A stretch of 64,000 nt of DNA. Source: Thiobacillus denitrificans. Lineage in GTDB: Bacteria > Pseudomonadota > Gammaproteobacteria > Burkholderiales > Thiobacillaceae. A program made the position numbers and the translations under genes. Where the stretch lies: NCBI GenBank assembly GCA_020723405.1, contig DYIY01000007.1:124001-188000 (forward strand), read 5' to 3'. This document shows positions 56,449-64,000 of this stretch, one piece after another. How positions within the stretch are numbered: the first letter of the stretch is position 1; each line of letters starts with the position of its first letter. Under the pieces are notes generated by a model that worked only from the letters and a program-made list of their open reading frames with translations, was not told the DNA's origin and ran no database searches.

Positions 56449-56880
56449 TCACACGCCCTCCACGTTGAGACCCATGCTGCGGGCGCTGCCGGCGATGGTG
56501 CGCACGGCGGCGTCCATATCGGCGGCGGTGAGGTCCGGCATCTTGGTCTTGGCGATTTCTTCGAGCTGGGCACGGGTGATCTTGCCCACCTTGTCGGTAT
56601 GGGGCTTGGCGGAGCCCTTCTGGATGCCCGCAGCCTTCTTGATGAGCACCGTGGCGGGCGGCGTCTTCATGATGAAGGTGAAGGACTTGTCCGCGTAGGC
56701 GGTGATCACCACGGGAATCGGCAGGCCCGGCTCCAGACCCTGGGTCTGGGCGTTGAACGCCTTGCAGAATTCCATGATGTTCAGGCCGCGCTGGCCCAGG
56801 GCGGGGCCGATGGGCGGCGAGGGATTGGCTTTGCCAGCCGGCACTTGCAGCTTGACGTAGCCGACGATCTTCTTGGCCAT
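56449..56880 (-). CDS. rplK: 50S ribosomal protein L11
   Basis: GTPase-centre protein, needed for RelA activation in the stringent response. ATG 56880 ([20 protein letters not shown]) gives 143 residues with the Pro-rich N-domain ([20 protein letters not shown]) and the RNA-binding C-domain. AGGAG lies nine bases upstream. Follows nusG after 106 bases without a visible promoter. Confidence 0.98.
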   Translation of the reverse strand: MAKKIVGYVKLQVPAGKANPSPPIGPALGQRGLNIMEFCKAFNAQTQGLEPGLPIPVVITAYADKSFTFIMKTPPATVLIKKAAGIQKGSAKPHTDKVGKITRAQLEEIAKTKMPDLTAADMDAAVRTIAGSARSMGLNVEGV

Positions 56881-56986
56881 GTTCAATAACTCCTAAAAGT
56901 GAGTCCAATCGCACCGGCGCTCATTCGCCCGGCGCTCCTCGTGCCGGGCCATCCCGGCGCAGATCCAGCAGACGCACCCCCCAGGG

Positions 56987-57520
56987 TTACGCCTTCTCGA
57001 CCTGGGAAAAATCCAGTTCAACAGGGGTGGCGCGACCAAAGATGGTCACCGACACGCGCACCTTGTTCTTCTCGTAGTTCACGTCTTCCACGGCGCCGTT
57101 GAATTCGTTGAACGGACCGTCGATGACGCGGACCACCTCGCCGATCTCAAAGGTGATCTTGTGCTTGGGCTTCTCCACCCCTTCCTGCATCTGGGTGAGG
57201 ATGGCCTGCACTTCCTTCTCGCTGATGGGGGCCGGCTTGTTGGCCGTGCCGCCGACGAAGCCGGTGACCTTGGCGGTGCTCTTCACCAGGTGCCAAGTGT
57301 CGTCGTCCATCTCCATCTGCACCAGCACGTAGCCGGGGAAGAACTTGCGTTCGGTGGTCCGCTTCTGGCCACCCTTCATTTCCACGACCTCTTCCACGGG
57401 CACCAGGATCTCGCCGAACTTTTCCTGCATGCCGGACCGCTCCACCCGCTCCTTGAGGGCGCGCATGACGCTCTTCTCGAAGCCGGAATAGGCGTGGACC
57501 ACGTACCAATTCATCGCCAT
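56987..57520 (-). CDS. nusG: Transcription termination/antitermination protein NusG
   Basis: Binds RNA polymerase and links it to Rho or the ribosome. ATG 57520 ([20 protein letters not shown]) is six bases after AGGAG and overlaps the secE stop by one base. The 177 residues comprise the NGN domain ([20 protein letters not shown]) and the C-terminal KOW domain ([20 protein letters not shown]). Confidence 0.98.
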   Translation of the reverse strand: MAMNWYVVHAYSGFEKSVMRALKERVERSGMQEKFGEILVPVEEVVEMKGGQKRTTERKFFPGYVLVQMEMDDDTWHLVKSTAKVTGFVGGTANKPAPISEKEVQAILTQMQEGVEKPKHKITFEIGEVVRVIDGPFNEFNGAVEDVNYEKNKVRVSVTIFGRATPVELDFSQVEKA

Positions 57521-57867
57521 CACTCGCTCCTGCCCATGAGCAACTGCACCAGCCAGGTCAGTGAGCCGTCCACGATCCAGAGGAACAGCGCCATGACGAC
57601 GGCGAACAGGATCACCACCCCGGTCATCTGCAAGGTTTCCTTGCGGGTGGGCCATACCACCTTGCGCGCCTCCACCACGGATTCGCGGCTGAAGACGAAG
57701 AAGCGCTGCCCGGGTTCGGTGAACCAGGCCGCACCGGTGGCCGCAGCCAGACCGGCGAGAACAGACAGGACCCGCACCACGGTGGGCATGTCCGCCAAAA
57801 GGTAAAACCCGGCGATGCCGGCCGCGATCAGCAAGCCAGCAGCCAGAAGTTTGATGTTGTCCGCCAT
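57520..57867 (-). CDS. secE: Preprotein translocase subunit SecE
   Basis: Clamps the SecY channel. The 115-residue form has three membrane segments (about 5-25, 30-48, 82-105) and the conserved amphipathic stretch [20 protein letters not shown] before the last helix. Located between tRNA-Trp and nusG, the classical order. Confidence 0.96.
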   Translation of the reverse strand: MADNIKLLAAGLLIAAGIAGFYLLADMPTVVRVLSVLAGLAAATGAAWFTEPGQRFFVFSRESVVEARKVVWPTRKETLQMTGVVILFAVVMALFLWIVDGSLTWLVQLLMGRSE

Positions 57868-57913
57868 CTGGGGATTCGTTACCCGGCCTAACCCGTAGAG
57901 TCTTTCTGTTGTG

Positions 57914-57989
57914 TGGCAGGCCAGGAGGGTCTCGAACCCCCAACCTTCGGTTTTGGAGACCGACGCTCTGCCAATTGAGCTACTGGCCT
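57914..57989 (-). tRNA. tRNA-Trp (CCA)
   Basis: A 76-base cloverleaf with acceptor pair AGGCCAG/CTGGCCT, anticodon loop CTCCAAA (anticodon CCA), T-loop GGTTCGAGACC and encoded CCA. Lies between tuf copy 2 and secE. Confidence 0.97.
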
Positions 57990-57990
57990 A

Positions 57991-58060
57991 GTTCAGCTTG
58001 GAGCCGGTAGCCGGTAGCCGGTAGCCTCGCGCTACTGACCACCAGCCACAAGCCACACGC
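57991..58060. repeat. Heptad repeat island between tuf copy 2 and tRNA-Trp
   Basis: Ten consecutive 7-base units on the plus strand: GTTCAGC TTGGAGC CGGTAGC CGGTAGC CGGTAGC CTCGCGC TACTGAC CACCAGC CACAAGC CACACGC. The first half and second half are imperfect inverted copies, so the RNA folds into a long hairpin around CTCGC. Confidence 0.75.
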
Positions 58061-58064
58061 TGTC

Positions 58065-59255
<1,191 letters not shown>

Positions 59256-59311
59256 CGTCTTTCCCCTAGCAAAAACGGATGAACATCACACCCGGTCAAC
59301 ATTAAAAAAAC

Positions 59312-59386
59312 TGGTGCCCATGGCCCGGATTGAACGGGCGACCTCTCCCTTACCAAGGGAGTGCTCTGCCACTGAGCTACATGGGC
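59312..59386 (-). tRNA. tRNA-Thr (GGU)
   Basis: A 75-base cloverleaf, acceptor GCCCATG/CATGGGC, anticodon GGT in CTTGGTAAG, T-loop GTTCAATCC, CCA encoded. Between tRNA-Gly and tuf. Confidence 0.97.
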
Positions 59387-59421
59387 GAAAACCTTTACAA
59401 CTGCAACCACTACTCCGCATC

Positions 59422-59495
<74 letters not shown>

Positions 59496-59567
59496 CTGGA
59501 CCACATTCCCGTTCTCGGGGCCGCTCAATGGCGCGGCAATCCAACTCAAAATCGCAAACAGCAAATC

Positions 59568-59652
59568 TGGTGGTGGGGGAAGGATTCGAACCTTCGAAGG
59601 CAGTGCCGTCAGATTTACAGTCTGATCCCTTTGACCGCTCGGGAACCCCACC
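59568..59652 (-). tRNA. tRNA-Tyr (GUA)
   Basis: An 85-base class II tRNA with a long variable arm, acceptor GGTGGGG/CCCCACC, anticodon GTA in CTGTAAA, CCA encoded. First gene of the tRNA-tuf operon. Confidence 0.97.
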
Positions 59653-59665
59653 GGGAAAGCGCGGC

Positions 59666-59694
59666 ATTATTCCGGGCTTCAGTTTTCTTGTCAA
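59666..59694 (-). promoter_or_regulatory. Promoter of the tRNA-Tyr-Gly-Thr-tuf-Trp operon
   Basis: On the minus strand a perfect TTGACA (59689-59694), 17 bases, AATAAT (59666-59671), then a GC-rich discriminator (GCCGCGC) as in stringently controlled stable-RNA promoters. tRNA-Tyr begins 13 bases past the -10. Confidence 0.85.
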
Positions 59695-59738
59695 TCACAA
59701 AGCGGGGTTATTTTGCGCTGCGCCAAGGCCCCCGCGCC

Positions 59739-60830
59739 TCAGACGTTGAACAGGAAGTTCATCACGTCCCCATCACGGACCACGTATTCCTTGCCCTCCG
59801 AGCGCATCTTGCCGGCTTCCTTGGCACCCTGTTCACCGCCACAGGCAATGAAATCCTCGAAGGCGATGGTCTGGGCGCGGATGAATCCCCGCTCGAAATC
59901 AGTGTGGATGACCCCGGCGGCCTGGGGGGCGGTGTCGCCCTTGTGGATGGTCCAGGCCCGCACTTCCTTCACCCCGGCGGTGAAGTAGGTCTGCAGACCG
60001 AGCAGGTCGTAGCCGGCGCGGATCAGGCGGTTGAGGCCCGGTTCGTGGAGCCCCATGGACTCCAGGAAATCCACCTTGTCGGCATCCTCCAGGGTGGCGA
60101 TCTCGGCCTCGATGGCGGCACACAGGGCCACCACCGGCGCACCTTCCCTCTGGGCCAGGGCTTGCAGACGATCCAGGTGGGGGTTGTTCTCGAAGCCATC
60201 CTCGGCCACGTTAGCCACGTACATGGCCGGCTTGATGGTCATCAGGCACAAGGGGGCCAGCAGGGCCTTTTCCTCGGCGGAAAGCCCCAGGCTGCGGGCC
60301 GGCCGGGCTTCGTTGAGGTGGGGCAGCAACCGGTCGTAGACGGCGATGAGCTTCTGGGCCTCCTTGTCGCCGGCCCGGGCCTTCTTCGCGTCCCGGGCGT
60401 GGGCCTTCTCCACGGTGGCCAGGTCGGCCAGGGCCAGTTCGGTGCCGATCACCTCGATGTCGGAGAGGGGATCCACCCGTCCGGCCACATGGACTACGTT
60501 CTCATCCTCGAAGCAGCGCACCACGTTGACGATGGCGTCGGTCTCCCGGATGTTGGCCAGGAACTGGTTACCCAGGCCTTCACCCTTGGAGGCACCAGCC
60601 ACCAGGCCGGCGATGTCGACGAATTCCACGATGGCCGGCACCACCCGCTGGGGTTTGACGATGTCGGCCAGTTGCTGCATGCGCGGATCCGGCACTTCCA
60701 CGATGCCCACGTTGGGCTCGATGGTGCAGAAGGGGTAGTTCTCCGCCGCGATGCCGGCCTTGGTGAGGGCGTTGAACAGGGTGGACTTGCCCACGTTGGG
60801 CAGGCCGACGATGCCGCATTTGAGGCTCAT
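59739..60830 (-). CDS. ychF: Redox-regulated ATPase YchF (Obg family)
   Basis: P-loop protein of the Obg family that prefers ATP and binds ribosomes. ATG 60830 ([20 protein letters not shown]) gives 363 residues: G1 GLPNVGKST, switch and G3 region [20 protein letters not shown], a coiled-coil insertion, and the C-terminal TGS-like domain ending [14 protein letters not shown]. Its start overlaps the pth stop by four bases. Confidence 0.97.
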   Translation of the reverse strand: MSLKCGIVGLPNVGKSTLFNALTKAGIAAENYPFCTIEPNVGIVEVPDPRMQQLADIVKPQRVVPAIVEFVDIAGLVAGASKGEGLGNQFLANIRETDAIVNVVRCFEDENVVHVAGRVDPLSDIEVIGTELALADLATVEKAHARDAKKARAGDKEAQKLIAVYDRLLPHLNEARPARSLGLSAEEKALLAPLCLMTIKPAMYVANVAEDGFENNPHLDRLQALAQREGAPVVALCAAIEAEIATLEDADKVDFLESMGLHEPGLNRLIRAGYDLLGLQTYFTAGVKEVRAWTIHKGDTAPQAAGVIHTDFERGFIRAQTIAFEDFIACGGEQGAKEAGKMRSEGKEYVVRDGDVMNFLFNV

Positions 60831-61450
60831 GATTTTTCCGCTGAGGTGTTGGGGGTGGAAGGTGACGGGGGCTTGGTGTTGGCGCGCTTGACGGCGGCAT
60901 TCCAGTCGGCTTTGGCGATGAGGGGCCACAGATCCAGGGCCCGATCCAGGGACTGGTCGATGTCGGCCTGCTCTTCCCGGCGAGGGGGCTTGAGCACGTA
61001 GCCGACCACCTCGTTGCGGTCACCGGGATGGCCGATGCCGACACGCAACCGCCAGTAGTCCTGGGTGCCCAGGTGGGCGGTGATGTCCTTGAGGCCGTTG
61101 TGGCCGCCCAGGCCGCCGCCGAACTTGAGGCGCAACTGGCCCGGCGGGATGTCCAGTTCATCGTGGACCACCAGGATTTCCGCCGGGGTGATGCGGTGGA
61201 AGCGGGCCAGGGCGCCGACGGCCTGGCCGGAGCGGTTCATGAAGGTCTGGGGCAGCAGCAGCCACAGCCCCTGGGGCCTGGCCAGTCCGGCCAGGCCATG
61301 GAATCGGGACTCCACGGAAAGCGAAACGCCCAGCTTTGCAGCCAGGCGTTCGCAAAACCAGAACCCGGCGTTATGCCGGGTGTCGGCATATTCCCGACCC
61401 GGATTGCCGAGGCCCACGACGAGGCGGACGGCGGCCTGCATCGTCGTCAC
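60827..61450 (-). CDS. pth: Peptidyl-tRNA hydrolase
   Basis: Releases peptidyl-tRNA that drops off ribosomes. The 207 residues contain [20 protein letters not shown] with the catalytic His, then [20 protein letters not shown] and [20 protein letters not shown], and [21 protein letters not shown] longer than usual C-terminal tail is low in complexity. Lies between rplY and ychF, the usual order. Confidence 0.97.
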   Translation of the reverse strand: MTTMQAAVRLVVGLGNPGREYADTRHNAGFWFCERLAAKLGVSLSVESRFHGLAGLARPQGLWLLLPQTFMNRSGQAVGALARFHRITPAEILVVHDELDIPPGQLRLKFGGGLGGHNGLKDITAHLGTQDYWRLRVGIGHPGDRNEVVGYVLKPPRREEQADIDQSLDRALDLWPLIAKADWNAAVKRANTKPPSPSTPNTSAEKS

Positions 61451-61476
61451 GGCATCCGGTCAGGATGGGGACGGCC

Positions 61477-62082
61477 TCAGGCCGCCTCGCCGCCCTCGCC
61501 TTCGGCGCTGGCGGTCTTGCCGGCCAGGATGTTGACCACCACCTGGTCGTCACCGCGATGCAGGGCGGTGAGTTCCACGCCGGCGGGCAGGCTGAGCTGG
61601 GACAGGTGCAGACCCTGGCCGGCTTCCAGCTTGGACAGATCCACGGTGAGGAACTCGGGCAGGGCGTCGGGCAGACAGGTCACGTCCACTTCGGTGAGGA
61701 TGTGGTTGACCACGCCGCCGCCCAGTTTCACGCCGGGGGCCACGTCGGCGTTGACGAAGTGCAGGGGCACCTTGAGGTGGACCTTGTGGGTGGCATCGAC
61801 GCGCTGGAAGTCCACGTGCAGCACCAGGGGCTTGTAGGGGTGCATCTGGAAGTCGCGCAGCAGCACGTTTTCCTTGGCACCGTCCACGTTCATGGCCAGC
61901 ACGGAGGAATGGAAGGCCTCGTTCTTCAGGGCGAAGTAGAGTTCCTTGTGGTCGAAGTCCACGGCCTGGGCGTCCTTGCCGCCCCCATAGACGATGCCGG
62001 GAACCCGGCCGGCGCGACGCAGGCGGCGGCTCGCTCCGGTGCCCTGCGCTTCGCGCTTGCTTGCATTGATTTCGATGTGCAT
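61477..62082 (-). CDS. rplY: 50S ribosomal protein L25 (general stress protein CTC form)
   Basis: 5S rRNA-binding protein. The 201 residues have the N-terminal L25 domain ([34 protein letters not shown]) and the extra C-terminal CTC/TL5 beta domain ([40 protein letters not shown]), ending in a Gly/Glu tail. Sixty-four bases after prs. Confidence 0.96.
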   Translation of the reverse strand: MHIEINASKREAQGTGASRRLRRAGRVPGIVYGGGKDAQAVDFDHKELYFALKNEAFHSSVLAMNVDGAKENVLLRDFQMHPYKPLVLHVDFQRVDATHKVHLKVPLHFVNADVAPGVKLGGGVVNHILTEVDVTCLPDALPEFLTVDLSKLEAGQGLHLSQLSLPAGVELTALHRGDDQVVVNILAGKTASAEGEGGEAA

Positions 62083-62101
62083 GACTAAACTCCTTGGGGT
62101 T

Positions 62102-62131
62102 GAAGAAGGGCCGCCCGCGACCAGGCGGCCC
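62102..62131 (-). terminator. Hairpin between prs and rplY
   Basis: GGGCCGCC and GGCGGCCC (8-bp arms, 8-base loop) followed on the minus strand by TTCTTC. The U content is low, so partial termination or an attenuator is likelier than a full stop. Confidence 0.4.
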
Positions 62132-62146
62132 GGTTGGGCGAGTCCG

Positions 62147-63097
<951 letters not shown>

Positions 63098-63187
63098 TTT
63101 CGAGCCCCGCCTCCTCGCCACGCCGAATGCCCCCCCATCGGCGCGTCGATCGCAAAGTGCAATTAACGCAAAAAACAACACAAAAAC

Positions 63188-63216
63188 AAAAAAGCGTGCA
63201 GCACCAGCGGCACGCT
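63188..63216 (-). terminator. Intrinsic terminator after tRNA-Gln
   Basis: AGCGTGC, 10-base loop, GCACGCT, then TTTTTTGTTTTTG on the minus strand. It ends the ispE-tRNA-Gln transcript, so prs needs its own promoter; I see no clear one in the 90 bases before prs. A second hairpin (CCCGCC/GGCGGG, 63223-63239) lies between tRNA and terminator. Confidence 0.85.
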
Positions 63217-63248
63217 CTTCGTCCCGCCACAAAGGCGGGCGCCTTATC

Positions 63249-63323
63249 TGGCTGGGGAGGTAGGGATCGAACCTACGAATGCCGGAATCAAAATCCGGTG
63301 CCTTACCACTTGGCGACTCCCCA
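63249..63323 (-). tRNA. tRNA-Gln (UUG)
   Basis: A 75-base cloverleaf, acceptor TGGGGAG/CTCCCCA, anticodon TTG in ATTTTGATT, T-loop GGTTCGATCCC, CCA encoded. Between ispE and prs, as in many betaproteobacteria. Confidence 0.97.
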
Positions 63324-63340
63324 AGTACTGCCCGACCGCT

Positions 63341-64000
63341 TCAATCGGCAAACCCGTGCAGGGGATGCAGATCGACGCCATCGGCAACAAAACCCCTCAT
63401 CGAATCCGGCAGGGCGGCCAACACCCGCTCCGCCTGGCGCCGCTCCGGAAAGGCCGCGAACACACAGGCCCCCGAACCGGTCATGCGCGCCTCACCCCAT
63501 TGCCCCAGCCAGTGCAGATGCTCGGCCACCGGGGGGTTCAGCGCGCAGGCCACGGGCTGCAAATCATTGTGCCCGAAGCCATCCGAGAGGGCCGAGATTG
63601 TGACTTCCGGCGTATTCCGTGTCAATCCCGGATGGGAAAAGATGGCCGGCGTGGACACCTGGACGGGTGGCGTCAGCACCACATAGCTGGCCGGCGCAGG
63701 CGCCCAGGGCGTGAGCACTTCCCCTACCCCCTGGGCGAAGGCTGACCGGCCGAAGACGAACACCGGCACGTCAGCCCCCAGGGCCAGGGCCAGGGCCTGC
63801 AATTCCTTGCGGGGCAGGTGCAAGCCCCACAACCGGTTGAGGGCCAGCAGGACGGTGGCCGCGTCGGAACTCCCGCCCCCCAGGCCGCCCCCCAGGGGCA
63901 GCCGTTTTTCCAGGCGGATGTCGGCTCCCAGACGACAGCCGGTGTGTTGCTGGAGCAGGCGGGCGGCCCGCCAGCAGAGGTCTGCTTCCACGGGCACCCC
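63341..64000 (-). CDS. ispE: 4-diphosphocytidyl-2-C-methyl-D-erythritol kinase, 5' end outside the window
   Basis: GHMP-family kinase of the non-mevalonate isoprenoid pathway. About 220 C-terminal codons are present. The ATP-binding motif LPLGGGLGGGSSDAATVLLA is intact, followed by LGADVPVFVFGRSAFAQGVG and the C-terminal MTGSGACVFAAF. The true start lies beyond base 64000; the first start-like codon inside the window is not the real one. The 3' end is 18 bases from tRNA-Gln. Confidence 0.95.
   Translation of the reverse strand, partial: GVPVEADLCWRAARLLQQHTGCRLGADIRLEKRLPLGGGLGGGSSDAATVLLALNRLWGLHLPRKELQALALALGADVPVFVFGRSAFAQGVGEVLTPWAPAPASYVVLTPPVQVSTPAIFSHPGLTRNTPEVTISALSDGFGHNDLQPVACALNPPVAEHLHWLGQWGEARMTGSGACVFAAFPERRQAERVLAALPDSMRGFVADGVDLHPLHGFAD

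Noticed and set aside
49951-58060. Heptad islands as CRISPR arrays
   Set aside because: Units are 7 bases, degenerate and contiguous, with no spacers of constant length and no cas genes.

Overview
The window is a GC-rich chromosome segment from a betaproteobacterium. The best fit is a Rhodocyclales/Burkholderiales-type organism, judged from gene order (fmdB-DUF502-aspS; ssb beside an MFS gene; ispE-tRNA-Gln-prs-rplY-pth-ychF; tRNA-Tyr-Gly-Thr-tuf-tRNA-Trp-secE-nusG-rpl-rpo-str-S10-spc-alpha), from a PEP-CTERM protein, and from the ribosomal protein types. I cannot name the species. No rRNA, CRISPR array or transposase is visible.

Layout. 67-2815 (minus): fmdB, DUF502 membrane protein and aspS. 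2930-7743 (minus): MFS exporter, ssb, a FadL-type outer-membrane channel and an acyl-CoA/ACP synthetase; the last two look like a lipid uptake and activation pair. 7926-13714: a sensory and redox block with a PAS-PAS-GGDEF-EAL protein, an Aer-like chemoreceptor with a sigma-28 promoter, a YheT-type hydrolase, and a secreted cytochrome c fused to a truncated hemoglobin. 13821-18288: uvrA, followed by a ParDE-like toxin-antitoxin pair lying between the real uvrA 3' end and a second, nearly identical copy of the last 265 codons. Each copy is trailed by a decayed P-loop (zeta-like) gene start. 18409-27386: HDOD protein, a very large PPi-type PEP carboxykinase homologue, an rRNA pseudouridine synthase, an RlmN paralogue, a PEP-CTERM protein, glycerate 2-kinase and SAM hydrolase.

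27440-59694 (all minus) is one of the longest translation and transcription gene clusters found in bacteria: alpha operon (rpsM-rpsK-rpsD-rpoA-rplQ), spc, S10, str (rpsL-rpsG-fusA-tuf), rpoBC, rplKAJL, secE-nusG, a second tuf and four tRNA genes (Tyr, Gly, Thr, Trp). The spacers hold readable control elements: a consensus promoter before rpsL whose -35 contains the rpoC stop codon, a promoter before rpsJ whose -10 is the loop of a hairpin, a promoter followed at once by a strong terminator between rpsQ and rplN, a promoter with a palindrome over its -35 before rpsM, an L10 leader before rplJ, and an attenuator before rpoB. Three spacers carry degenerate 7-nt-periodic repeat islands.

59739-64000 (minus) holds ychF, pth, rplY (CTC form), prs, tRNA-Gln and the 3' part of ispE, which runs off the right edge.

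The least ordinary items are the cytochrome c-truncated hemoglobin fusion, the PPi-PEPCK homologue, the toxin-antitoxin pair inside a partial uvrA duplication, the heptad repeat islands, and the probable non-canonical start codon of glycerate kinase. Bases 1-66 show nothing recognisable. No gene-free stretch exceeds 300 bases.
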